NCBI GenBank assembly: GCA_964476135.1
Contig: CAYYYG010000005.1
Coordinates: 1 to 43,515 of the forward strand
Reading direction: 5' to 3'
From: CAYYYG01 sp964476135
GTDB lineage: Bacteria > Patescibacteriota > Microgenomatia > UBA1406 > GWC2-37-13
Length of the DNA stretch: 43,515 nt
The position numbers and the translations under genes were made by a program. This document shows positions 33,839 to 42,583 of the stretch, piece after piece (within the stretch, counting starts at the first letter, position 1; every line of letters begins with the position of its first letter). Under the pieces are notes generated by a model. That model worked only from the letters and a program-made list of their open reading frames with translations. It did no database searches and was not told the origin of the DNA.

Positions 33839-36191
33839 TAAACACTGGCTCATTTTCTTGTCACTGATAATACTAAACTTAGCGTTAATCGTTACCGGTA
33901 ATTTCTTTGCCCAACAAAACGTCGCTGAGAAAAAAATAGCGCCACAGATAAACAGAACACGGTTCTATTTATATCCGCCGCAGCCCGAATCTTATTTCCC
34001 CAATGCGGCAGAATCATATCAGCCGTTCGTGCGCACAAAACCGGATTCCATATTTTATCCTGTCGCATATTTTTACGAAGAACGCGACCGCGCGAGCCAA
34101 AAATATCCCCTGCTATTCTTAGCCGAAAAAAGAGTGCGGGAAATAGAGGAATGGAAAAACAGTTTGGACATAATTCATGACAACAGTTCTACCAATGCAG
34201 CCGAACTGAAAAAATGGTGGCTTAAGTCTCGCCCGGAACTGAGCGACTTAAAAGATCTCTCTGTATTGAAAACCTATGAAGCGGAAATCGCAAGGTATGA
34301 AAGTCTGGTGTCACAGAAGAAAGATGAAATAAAAAAAATCAGCAGCAGCCTTGAACGTATACAGGAATATGCACTGCTTCGCGCATTCATAAAGTCCGGA
34401 CACATAAGAATTCAGGAAGCAGTCAAAAACTCAAAATACGGTGACGGCGATAAAAAATACCTGAATGATTTAATATTTAATTCCAATAAGCAACTGATCG
34501 AGAGCATCAAAAATGAATATCCTCAGTTTGATCCTTCACAGGTGCGCTACTCGCTTGAGGAAATACATTCAATGTCGCAATACGGCGAATACAACATAAC
34601 ACTGGAATGGCCCGAGGGCACAGAGAAGATCGCAGAAAATTCAGAAATCGTTGTCGAGGGAGATGATTCGGGTTCAAACACGCGTATCAATATCAGCAAA
34701 CATATAGATGCTGTCTCCGTTAAACTGCCCAACCTGGAAATTATCGGCAGCTTGGCATGCGGCGCCACTCAATTTATTTATCCATATCCCGAGATGGATA
34801 AATATTTATTATCAATAGAACATACGGCAGAAGTTCCGGTTCAGTACAACATAAAGCAAACAAGCGGCACACAGATAAAAAATATTTTCGACCGTATGAT
34901 CGGAAAAGAAAATATGCTCGATACCGATAATTACTCAATATTTTTTCCAAAAAATCAGGAAGCATTATACGAGCTTAGAGCAGGGGACGGGATGACCGAT
35001 TGCAGCCGCGTTTCTCAAATTAAGGTCTCGGCAAAACCGGTAATATTGCCCGTACTTATCCTAGACAAGGTAAATAATTCAATAGTATTAGCATCGACAA
35101 AACAAGAATCGACATATTACCGATACTTTCTGAGATTTGCATCGATAATCAAATTCTTGACGATTATATACATCTTCACCAGAATTCCCTCCGCCTTAAA
35201 ATTTATGACGGTCGTCTTGAACACGCCACCTGCCTGGATCAGAAAGGGGAGGATACTGTTTGCCGCGATTTTCATTCTTGGCTTTATTGCTGACACTTTT
35301 CTTATTACCAAATCAAGCGAATTGATTATCTTTATCGTGTTTTTATCGTATGTATTCACAGTTGTAACATATCGAATTAATCTTCTCAAGCAAGCATACC
35401 TCAGCGCTGTGTTGCTAGCTTTGGTACCCGTGTTATATTTGATGCAAAAAAACGTCGCCGCCGACAAAATAGGCGTATGGGCATTTCTTGTCATCTTGAC
35501 AACATTTATCCAAATATATTTCAACAAAAAAAACGAGGTCAGGGATAATTTCATCGACAATCTTGTACACGACATAAAAATGGCGTCACGGATAAAACAG
35601 ATTAGCCGATACGCGGCTAAAACTAAAAATATCGCCGCCACACATATAAAAGATTATTTAGGCGGACGACCAAAAAAACCGGCAGAATACATAATATTCG
35701 TATGGAAGTTATTACTGCTTTTTTGTGCATTCGTTGCACTCATATATATCACGTATTCGACGTATATATTTCTTGATAATAAGATAGAAAACTATAAATC
35801 GCGCAAAGTTTTGGAAAAACGTACGCCAACCGTTCTTTCTTATGGCCCATCAGTCGCATATCGCGGCACAAAAATCATCCTGCATGGTCGAGAATTCGAT
35901 TGGAAAGAATACAACAATGTTAAACTTATGAGCACCTACGGAGAAGTAACAACCGACATCTGGACTGACACAAAAATCATCTTCAGACTTCCATATGAAT
36001 GGAGAGATGGCAGGCTGCAAATATGGATTGAAAAGCCGATGTTATGGAACGACGGCTGGTATTCTATAAAAAGCGACCCCGTCGATATAAAGGTCATACC
36101 TGTAACAGGTTCGTTTACGAAGGATGATGAGAAATTTTACGAACAAATGAAAAAGCTGGACGAGGAAACACGCCGAATTAACGGTTATTAA
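33822..36191 (+). CDS. Unrecognised membrane protein with C-terminal IPT/TIG domain
   Basis: A 789-aa protein I cannot assign to a family. An N-terminal TM helix (about 6-25) is followed by a long exterior region (about 30-430) with charged coiled-coil-like helices (about 150-190). Several TM helices lie at about 440-570, then a basic cytoplasmic stretch (KKNEVRDNFIDNLVH) and a further TM helix (about 626-650). The last 110 residues (TPTVLSYGPSVAYRGTKIIL onward) look like an IPT/TIG immunoglobulin-like domain, usually exterior and protein- or sugar-binding. It overlaps the preceding gene by 17 bp and may be its partner. Confidence 0.6.
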   Translation: MRLKYNKHWLIFLSLIILNLALIVTGNFFAQQNVAEKKIAPQINRTRFYLYPPQPESYFPNAAESYQPFVRTKPDSIFYPVAYFYEERDRASQKYPLLFLAEKRVREIEEWKNSLDIIHDNSSTNAAELKKWWLKSRPELSDLKDLSVLKTYEAEIARYESLVSQKKDEIKKISSSLERIQEYALLRAFIKSGHIRIQEAVKNSKYGDGDKKYLNDLIFNSNKQLIESIKNEYPQFDPSQVRYSLEEIHSMSQYGEYNITLEWPEGTEKIAENSEIVVEGDDSGSNTRINISKHIDAVSVKLPNLEIIGSLACGATQFIYPYPEMDKYLLSIEHTAEVPVQYNIKQTSGTQIKNIFDRMIGKENMLDTDNYSIFFPKNQEALYELRAGDGMTDCSRVSQIKVSAKPVILPVLILDKVNNSIVLASTKQESTYYRYFLRFASIIKFLTIIYIFTRIPSALKFMTVVLNTPPAWIRKGRILFAAIFILGFIADTFLITKSSELIIFIVFLSYVFTVVTYRINLLKQAYLSAVLLALVPVLYLMQKNVAADKIGVWAFLVILTTFIQIYFNKKNEVRDNFIDNLVHDIKMASRIKQISRYAAKTKNIAATHIKDYLGGRPKKPAEYIIFVWKLLLLFCAFVALIYITYSTYIFLDNKIENYKSRKVLEKRTPTVLSYGPSVAYRGTKIILHGREFDWKEYNNVKLMSTYGEVTTDIWTDTKIIFRLPYEWRDGRLQIWIEKPMLWNDGWYSIKSDPVDIKVIPVTGSFTKDDEKFYEQMKKLDEETRRINGY

Positions 36192-36193
36192 TA

Positions 36194-36199
36194 TAAAAT
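36194..36199 (+). promoter_or_regulatory. -10-like box before the GT-C gene
   Basis: TAAAAT ends 6 nt before the ATG at 36206, in a 14-bp gap. It may allow separate leaderless transcription. No good -35 is visible. Confidence 0.35.
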
Positions 36200-36205
36200 A
36201 GGACT

Positions 36206-37768
36206 ATGAAAAAATACTGGCCTGCGATACTTACTTCGGGAGTGCTGTTTTTCCTGAGCCTGGTTTATAGATTATATGGCTTGAAAAATAGCGGCCCCTT
36301 CTGGGTAGATGAGTTTGCGGCGGCTGATCAGGCAAAGCTTTTCTTAACTTACGGTCTCGATGTGTTCAATCAAAAACTTATATATGTAGAACATCACAAC
36401 TTAACAACGCACTTGCTCATCATGGCCTCATTCAAACTTTTTGGAGTTCACGAATGGTCGGCAAGACTGCCGTTTGCTATTATTGGCTCGACCGTAAGCT
36501 TGCTGATTTTCTTCTTCACAAAAAAAATATTCGGCCGGGCAACCGCCATCTGCGCGGCAATTTTCTATGCGACCTCGTATTTTGCCATCACCTGGTCAAG
36601 ACAGGCAAGAGGCTATACATTACTTCAGGCTTGCGTACTCATAACTCTGATATTGCTGGAGAAATTAAGCTCTTCAAATAAAAAAAATTTTGGCAGGTAC
36701 AGCATCGCCCTTGCGGCCGTTATAGTCATCGGGTTTCTTACCCACTCGATGTATTATTTGTTTTTTTTGGTCGCTATAATAATTTATTCACTGAATAATC
36801 GACAAATCTTCTCGACACTCAGAAAACCGCTTTTTTTTGCCGCTTTTCTGATTCTTATTATTCCGCTTGTTTTACTTAAGGTTCCGACGGCATTGGCAAG
36901 TTTCATAGCTGAACGAAACCTGGTCAACAATTTGTGGTATTACCATTCATTCTTATGGAGGGAGTACGGCATGATAACCTTACTGGCGATTTTTGGTTGG
37001 ATCATGGCCCTTAAAATAAACCGTACGGCGGTTAAAGCGATGGTGATATATATTATCGTCCATCTGTTCTTTTTGTGTTTCCTGTTTGCTCCTTATGTGA
37101 GCCGGTACCTTCTTCCTGTCATGCCTTTTTTCTATATCGGGATGGCCTACGCACTCGTAAAAATCGCCGGCGTCCTGACTACCCAGGCGACCGACGGCTT
37201 TGCAAAAACCACAAGAAACACGATAGCCTTTGTCATAACGATGTTTATCATATTTAACGGCAACCTGTTTACGATAAAACCGAAAAAATATTACTCGGTC
37301 AATCATATTTTCCGTGAAATCGCCCTTGTCGACTACGATCAGGTATACGATCCGATAAAAAAGAAAATCGGAGAAAAAAAAGAAAAGCCGGCCGTTATTG
37401 AGACATGGCCCGCAAGAGCGAGCTGGTATATAGGGAGAAACTACGGCCCCACATATCTTGTGCGCTGGAACGATGATGGGTTTACGAACGGAATATCCAG
37501 GCATACCGAATATTATGTAGACAAAAATGGAGACAAAATTCTCAAAGGAAGTAACGAGCCCCTGGTGTTGAATCTGGCAGATCTTAAAAAAATAATTAGC
37601 CGCCACCAATCGGGCTTTATATTTATCGATGACGCAACCTTACCGAAGGAGATAATCGACTACGCCGAAACAAACCTCAAGAAAGAATTATGGCTCGACC
37701 ATTACACGCTCGACGACAACCCATATTCGCTCTGGCCGGCAACGCTTTATAGTTGGGATCATAAATAG
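36206..37768 (+). CDS. ArnT/PMT-type GT-C glycosyltransferase
   Basis: A 520-aa membrane glycosyltransferase with about 10-12 TM helices. The first exterior loop has the catalytic-type acidic motif GPFWVDEFAAADQAK, as in PMT/ArnT family members. LTTHLLIMASFKLFGVHEWSARLPFAIIG is split here by its key motif HEWSARLPFA, also standard. WSRQARGYTLLQ matches the ARxY block of these enzymes. The last about 130 residues are a soluble exterior domain. It should transfer a sugar from a polyprenyl phosphate to an acceptor outside the membrane. Confidence 0.82.
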   Translation: MKKYWPAILTSGVLFFLSLVYRLYGLKNSGPFWVDEFAAADQAKLFLTYGLDVFNQKLIYVEHHNLTTHLLIMASFKLFGVHEWSARLPFAIIGSTVSLLIFFFTKKIFGRATAICAAIFYATSYFAITWSRQARGYTLLQACVLITLILLEKLSSSNKKNFGRYSIALAAVIVIGFLTHSMYYLFFLVAIIIYSLNNRQIFSTLRKPLFFAAFLILIIPLVLLKVPTALASFIAERNLVNNLWYYHSFLWREYGMITLLAIFGWIMALKINRTAVKAMVIYIIVHLFFLCFLFAPYVSRYLLPVMPFFYIGMAYALVKIAGVLTTQATDGFAKTTRNTIAFVITMFIIFNGNLFTIKPKKYYSVNHIFREIALVDYDQVYDPIKKKIGEKKEKPAVIETWPARASWYIGRNYGPTYLVRWNDDGFTNGISRHTEYYVDKNGDKILKGSNEPLVLNLADLKKIISRHQSGFIFIDDATLPKEIIDYAETNLKKELWLDHYTLDDNPYSLWPATLYSWDHK

Positions 37769-37770
37769 AC

Positions 37771-37776
37771 TATAAT
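37771..37776 (+). promoter_or_regulatory. -10 box of the flippase-GT2-GT2 gene
   Basis: A consensus TATAAT ends 6 nt before the ATG at 37783, in a 14-bp gap, which fits leaderless transcription. The -35 region is poor. Confidence 0.45.
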
Positions 37777-37782
37777 GATTCT

Positions 37783-40602
37783 ATGCTTCGCACTTTATTC
37801 AAAAACAGCGGGATATATTTTGCTGGTATGATGGGCAACAAGGTGCTAAACGTACTCATGTGGATTATATTGGCGCGCCTTTTTCAGCCCGACTTCGTAG
37901 GCAGCATAATACTTTTTCTTACAGTCGGTGAAATCGCCACTTTTATGGCCGACTTCGGGCTTAACCAGTGGTATATGAAAAATGCGGATGAGCATAACAG
38001 AAATGAAAAGTTTCTGGAAGTTATCTCCGCGCGCATTGTGACATTGATAATTTCTATTTCAGGTCTCGGTCTTTTTTTGGCCGTCACCCAGACATTCGAT
38101 AATATTCTTACGCTCACCCTCCTTTTGTCACTCATCCCAAAGGCCGGCCTTTCGGTGCTGGATGGATATTTATTGGAGCGAAAAGCCAGTCTTCAGATTG
38201 CGATAAAAAACAGCACTGCAACAATATTGTTTCTCTCCGGCTTTTTAATAACGGGGAGCTCAATGACTCTTCAGGCGACCGCGATACTTTACACGTCCGC
38301 ACTCATCCTCACGACAATAATTTTTTTTCCATGGGGACTCCTTAAACAATTCCGTTTTCATGAGCTTGAAAAAATTCAAAAAACACTAAAAAGCTCATAC
38401 TCTTACGCCATATTGATAATGTCTTCTTATTTATATGCAAGAGGTGATACTTTGCTCGTCGGATATCTGGCCGGACCGATGGCTCTTGGTGCATACGGAA
38501 TGGCTTACCGTTATCTTGAGGGTTTTAGCCTCTTTCCCTCGGCGATTGTGCAGAACCTGTTTCCGGTATCGGCAAAAAAAGGCACCGTGGGCAGCCTTCA
38601 ATTAAAACAGATGACTGCCGTTATGGCATTCTTGGGCCTGTGTGTTGCGGTATTCGTGTATTACTTCGCGGAACCGCTCGTAACGGTGATACTTAGCGAT
38701 AAATATACCAACGCTGCTCCTATTCTGCGGATATTCGGCGTCGTTCTTATTTTGTTTTTTATCAATGCTCCGATAAGCGCCGTAGTGCAGAGCTCCGATC
38801 TTGTGGGAAAATTTCTTCCTTTTGGAATATTCAACACACTGTTGAATTTGATACTGAATGCGATGACTATTCCGCTATACGGCGCGGAAGGAGCAGCATG
38901 GGTTATGGCCGGGAGTGAACTATCCGGATTATTGATAAATCTATACTTCGTGGGCAAGCTGTATCCGCCGCGCAACAGGTTCTTAAGCCAACTAATCGGA
39001 TTTATAGCCGTCGATGAGGATAAAATCAGGCCGGAAGTCACCGGCAACGGCTATTCCATAATTATTACGCACTGGAATACTCCGACTATTCTACGAAAAC
39101 AACTCGAACTACTTTCGGAAATAGAAGACGCGGAAATTACCGTTATAGATAACGCTTCTTCCAGCAATATTTCCTGGATAAAACATTATTTTCCTGGTGT
39201 TAACCTGGTAAGGAATCACCTTAATAGAGGATTCGCCGCAGCATGCAACCAGGGTGCAAATGCATCATCTCGTGAATGGTATTTATTTCTGAATCCTGAT
39301 GTGCATATTACAAAAGATGAGATCGAAAGCCTGATCCGCTACTCAAAAGAAAACAAACTTGATGCTTGCTCACCCACGCCTGAGTCGGACGATTACAGAA
39401 AACCGCTGCCCTCATGGTGGACATTGCTCGTTGAGTTTACACCTCTAAAAAAAATACTCTGGAATCCGATTCAGTCGATAATCGACTACCGGACCTTAAC
39501 CGGCGGTTGCGTCCTCATTCATTCGGCTGTATTCAGGAAAATCGGCGGTTGGGATGAAAGATTTTTCTTGTGGTTTGAAGACAGTGATCTCACAAAAAGG
39601 CTGTTAAATAATGATTTTAAGATCGGATGGGCACCTTTTTTTGTGAACCATATCGGCGGGGTATCGTTTGCCGATCTTGGAATACAGGAGAAACGTGACC
39701 TCTTTTTCCATGCGATGGATGTTTATGCAAATACCCACTTTAGTATATGGGGAAAGATGGTTGTAAAATTGATAAGAAAAAAGTACAGCCGCCGGAAAAT
39801 CTTAAAACCGCTGCATAGAGGTGAAAGTATTATAGTGCCGAATATGAAGCCCGAACTTTTGGAGTTGTTTTTCCGAACCAATATGCCGGCGATGGTCCGG
39901 GCTGCGGAGCTTATTGTAGTTTCAAGCGGTATTATTCCGGAATCCGTATGGAACTGGAGAAAAAAATATCCGCAGATCCGCTTTATTCCCATCGAACACA
40001 ATCATGGTTTTGCCGCCACGGTAAATATCGGCATGAGAGCAGCTACGGGGGAATGGATAGGTACCGTAAATGACGACTGCGTTATGAGCGAAAACTGGAT
40101 TGTCGACTGCCTGAAACATAACGGTCCGCACGTTGGCGGAATCAATCCGGTGATATTCCGAACCGACCGCTCGATCGAGTCGGCAGGAGTAGCAGTATTG
40201 CCATTCGGAAGAGCTGTGCCAAATAACCGTTTACCGCGTTTTGCGGGCGAAACTCAGGCACTTAACGCAGCAGCTGTGATTTACAAAAATCAGGCTCTCG
40301 ATGAAACAGGTTTATTCGATGAAAAATTCGGCTCCTACCTCGAAGACATCGACCTTTCGATAAGAATGAAAAAAAATGGCTGGATAAGCATAATCGCACC
40401 GGAAGCAGCTGTTATGCATAAGGGTCATATGACCTCCTCAACTACGCTCGGAGTCAAAAAAAGCTGGTACGATTTCCGGAACTGGATATTTTTGATCTGC
40501 AAAAACTGGACTCTTGAAGAAAAAATTCATTTTGCTCCGCAGATTATCCTCGAGAGAATGAGGAATTTGTCGGGGGTGATTAAGTCTCTGCTGAAAACTT
40601 GA
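37783..40602 (+). CDS. Three-domain fusion: Wzx-type flippase, GT2, GT2
   Basis: A single open frame of 939 residues with no internal stop. Residues about 1-410 are a complete polysaccharide flippase with about 12 TM helices (NSGIYFAGMMGNKVLNVLMW, LARLFQPDFVG, YARGDTLLVGYLAGPMALGAY). Residues about 423-660 are a rhamnosyltransferase-like GT2 (GYSIIITHWNTP, ITVIDNASSS, NRGFAAACNQGA, FLNPDV, WFEDSDLTKRL). Residues about 683-930 are a second GT2 (FIPIEHNHGFAATVN, GTVNDDCVMS, GSYLEDIDLSIRM) whose first strand is atypical (SIIVPNMKP). Flippases are normally about 420 aa and stand alone. Fusion would bring glycan assembly directly to the export channel. Its end overlaps the convergent epimerase by 23 bp. 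Confidence 0.88.
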   Translation: MLRTLFKNSGIYFAGMMGNKVLNVLMWIILARLFQPDFVGSIILFLTVGEIATFMADFGLNQWYMKNADEHNRNEKFLEVISARIVTLIISISGLGLFLAVTQTFDNILTLTLLLSLIPKAGLSVLDGYLLERKASLQIAIKNSTATILFLSGFLITGSSMTLQATAILYTSALILTTIIFFPWGLLKQFRFHELEKIQKTLKSSYSYAILIMSSYLYARGDTLLVGYLAGPMALGAYGMAYRYLEGFSLFPSAIVQNLFPVSAKKGTVGSLQLKQMTAVMAFLGLCVAVFVYYFAEPLVTVILSDKYTNAAPILRIFGVVLILFFINAPISAVVQSSDLVGKFLPFGIFNTLLNLILNAMTIPLYGAEGAAWVMAGSELSGLLINLYFVGKLYPPRNRFLSQLIGFIAVDEDKIRPEVTGNGYSIIITHWNTPTILRKQLELLSEIEDAEITVIDNASSSNISWIKHYFPGVNLVRNHLNRGFAAACNQGANASSREWYLFLNPDVHITKDEIESLIRYSKENKLDACSPTPESDDYRKPLPSWWTLLVEFTPLKKILWNPIQSIIDYRTLTGGCVLIHSAVFRKIGGWDERFFLWFEDSDLTKRLLNNDFKIGWAPFFVNHIGGVSFADLGIQEKRDLFFHAMDVYANTHFSIWGKMVVKLIRKKYSRRKILKPLHRGESIIVPNMKPELLELFFRTNMPAMVRAAELIVVSSGIIPESVWNWRKKYPQIRFIPIEHNHGFAATVNIGMRAATGEWIGTVNDDCVMSENWIVDCLKHNGPHVGGINPVIFRTDRSIESAGVAVLPFGRAVPNNRLPRFAGETQALNAAAVIYKNQALDETGLFDEKFGSYLEDIDLSIRMKKNGWISIIAPEAAVMHKGHMTSSTTLGVKKSWYDFRNWIFLICKNWTLEEKIHFAPQIILERMRNLSGVIKSLLKT

Positions 40603-41362
40603 GTTTCATTGTCCAGGACTTATTACTTTCAACAAAAATCGGAGCTGAGTCGATACCGCCTCGTATGCCGCAGACGGGCTCAAAGCAGATAAAATTATAG
40701 TCCGGCTTCTGAGAGTTTTGTGACCAGATGACCATCTGGCGTACTGACGGCGTATATGAAATGTCTTCGATTACGACTTTATAATCAGACGTTATAATCT
40801 CTGCTCTTTTTTCAAAGGTAAAATCGTTGTCTGGCGGGTTATTTTCCCAGTCGATAACCGAGGCGTCAAAGCCTGGGATACCGTTTGTTTTAACCGACTT
40901 TTTTTCTGAATGGTTTATGGCCCAATATGGGTGAAGTCCGGGCGAAATCGGGAGCGGATTTTCGGAAGAATTTACCACCGTCAATGAATAAGTAAACGAA
41001 CTTCCGCTCAAAATCTCAATTGACAATTCCACATTAAAAGGGTGAGGGAATTCTTTTTTAGCCTGATCGCTGATATATAGGTCAGATAGGACTAATGAGA
41101 CATGTGCTTGCGACTGATTTTCCACCTTCCATAAACTATCCCGCCCGAATCCGTGCTGCCGGCCTTTCTTTGATGTGCCGAAATATGGAAATAGCAGGGG
41201 AATGCCGGTCCGTTTTTTGGAAGAGCCTATATATAAAATCTCTTTTCCGTTTACATTCCAGGATGTGACATACGCTCCGGCAGGATCGATTGTGACAGAC
41301 GCGTTTCCTGAAGCAATTAGTATCTCGTCGAATTTGGTTCCGTCGGGGTAAGATCTAGTCAT
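40580..41362 (-). CDS. Aldose 1-epimerase (mutarotase)-like protein
   Basis: A 260-aa galactose mutarotase-fold protein that should interconvert sugar anomers. Supporting motifs are WNVNGKEILYIG near residue 36, PLLFPYFGTSKKGRQHGFGRDS with the first conserved His region, PGLHPYWAINH with the catalytic-type His, and FICFEPVCG with the conserved Glu. It is shorter than GalM (about 340 aa) and nearer the YeaD/LacX-type group. Its start at 41362 is the only ATG in place. It may act on a free sugar, and its position between the fusion protein and Gmd does not show a specific substrate. Confidence 0.82.
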   Translation of the reverse strand: MTRSYPDGTKFDEILIASGNASVTIDPAGAYVTSWNVNGKEILYIGSSKKRTGIPLLFPYFGTSKKGRQHGFGRDSLWKVENQSQAHVSLVLSDLYISDQAKKEFPHPFNVELSIEILSGSSFTYSLTVVNSSENPLPISPGLHPYWAINHSEKKSVKTNGIPGFDASVIDWENNPPDNDFTFEKRAEIITSDYKVVIEDISYTPSVRQMVIWSQNSQKPDYNFICFEPVCGIRGGIDSAPIFVESNKSWTMKLKFSAET

Positions 41363-41383
41363 GAATGAAATGAATATATATAA

Positions 41384-41536
41384 CGCCTCGACTTCGCTCG
41401 GCGAGTAAATATCTAATTATTCCCCGAGCGGTGATTTCCGGAGTCGAGGGGCTTGATTTTTATCACGCCCCGAACCGCGAGCTAATTATACGAGCGTGTA
41501 GAGGGGTAAACATTGCGCCTCGACTTCGCTCGGCGA
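41384..41536. repeat. REP-like repeat-rich intergenic region
   Basis: Two identical 21-bp copies (41384-41404 and 41516-41536, core CTCGACTTCGCTCGG) lie 132 bp apart in direct orientation. Between them is an imperfect inverted arrangement CCCCGAGCGG...CCGGAGTCGAGGGG (41422-41451). No gene or T-tract terminator is seen in this 195-bp gap. A variant copy occurs at 25478-25497. Confidence 0.7.
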
Positions 41537-41557
41537 AAAATCACGCTCAACTCAATA

Positions 41558-42532
41558 TTACTTCTTCAACCTCTTCAAGTCGGCATCAACCATCATTTTT
41601 ACCAGTTTTTCGAAATTCACTTCCGGCTTCCAGCCGAGTAATTTTCGGGCTTTTTCTGCTTTTCCTTTAAGTTCAAAAACTTCAGCCGGCCGGATAAACT
41701 GCGGATCGACCTTTACATGTTTACTCCAGTCTTTTATCCCGACATGTCCAAAGGCGATATCGAGATAATCACGAATCGAATGGTTCTCTCCGGTTGCAAC
41801 TACATAGTCACTCGGATCTTTCTGTTGAAGCATGGCATGCATCGCTTTAACATAGTCGCCGGCAAATCCCCAGTCGCGTTTTGAGTCCAGATTTCCCAAA
41901 TAGATAGTATCCGATAAACCGAGTTTGATACGGGCAACACCATCGGATATTTTGCGGGTAACAAACTGAATGCCGCGTATCGGCGATTCGTGGTTAAATA
42001 GAATGCCGTTACTCGTAAACAAGCCGTACGATTCACGGAAGTTAACAGTCATCCAGTATGCATAAACCTTAGCGATACCATATGGACTTCGCGGATGGAA
42101 GGCGGTATTTTCATCCTGTATACCGTTGTCATGGTTGTTGCCGAAAATTTCGCTTGTTGAAGCCTGATAAAACCTGGTCATGGGGGAATACGACTTTATG
42201 GCGTTTAATAAATACAGCACTCCAAGCGCGTTGACTTCGGTTGTTACTTTAGCCATTTCCCACGAGCCCCCGACAAACGACTGCGCGGCAAGATTGTATA
42301 CTTCTGTCGGCCTGATTGTACGAATAAGATGATACAGCGAAGATTCATCCGACATATCCCCCTGCACATACTCGACTTTATCGGTTACACCGAGAAAATC
42401 CAGATTGCTGAAATTAGGGTTGGAATAACGTCGCGTAAGGCCGTATACTTTGTAACCCAAACTTAATAAATATTGCGCTAAGTAAGGACCATCCTGCCCT
42501 AAAATACCGGTGATAAGTGCTGTTTTTTTCAT
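41558..42532 (-). CDS. gmd: GDP-mannose 4,6-dehydratase
   Basis: A 324-aa extended SDR that converts GDP-D-mannose to GDP-4-keto-6-deoxy-D-mannose. The N-terminus ALITGILGQDGPYLAQYLL is the characteristic Gmd Rossmann motif (GxxGQDG), then VYGLTRRYS, NLAAQSFVGGSWE and ASTSEIFG with the catalytic Thr and Glu. The Tyr-Lys pair is in SPYGIAKVYAYW, and NHESPIRG and RDWGFAGDYV are diagnostic. The ATG at 42532 is preferred over a TTG two codons upstream. Its product is the expected substrate for the ColD-like enzyme and the perosamine-synthase-like aminotransferase. Confidence 0.95.
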   Translation of the reverse strand: MKKTALITGILGQDGPYLAQYLLSLGYKVYGLTRRYSNPNFSNLDFLGVTDKVEYVQGDMSDESSLYHLIRTIRPTEVYNLAAQSFVGGSWEMAKVTTEVNALGVLYLLNAIKSYSPMTRFYQASTSEIFGNNHDNGIQDENTAFHPRSPYGIAKVYAYWMTVNFRESYGLFTSNGILFNHESPIRGIQFVTRKISDGVARIKLGLSDTIYLGNLDSKRDWGFAGDYVKAMHAMLQQKDPSDYVVATGENHSIRDYLDIAFGHVGIKDWSKHVKVDPQFIRPAEVFELKGKAEKARKLLGWKPEVNFEKLVKMMVDADLKRLKK

Positions 42533-42540
42533 ATGCAATT

Positions 42541-42575
42541 ATTCTACACGATCAGGTATTAAAATACAGTAGAAT
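42541..42575. promoter_or_regulatory. Divergent promoter between gmd and the hexokinase-like gene
   Basis: TAGAAT occurs on both strands as an inverted pair: minus-strand 42546-42541 and plus-strand 42570-42575. Each ends 8 nt before its ATG (42532 and 42584). The -35 regions are weak. The symmetry suggests coordinated divergent leaderless starts. Confidence 0.5.
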
Positions 42576-42583
42576 ATAAAAAA

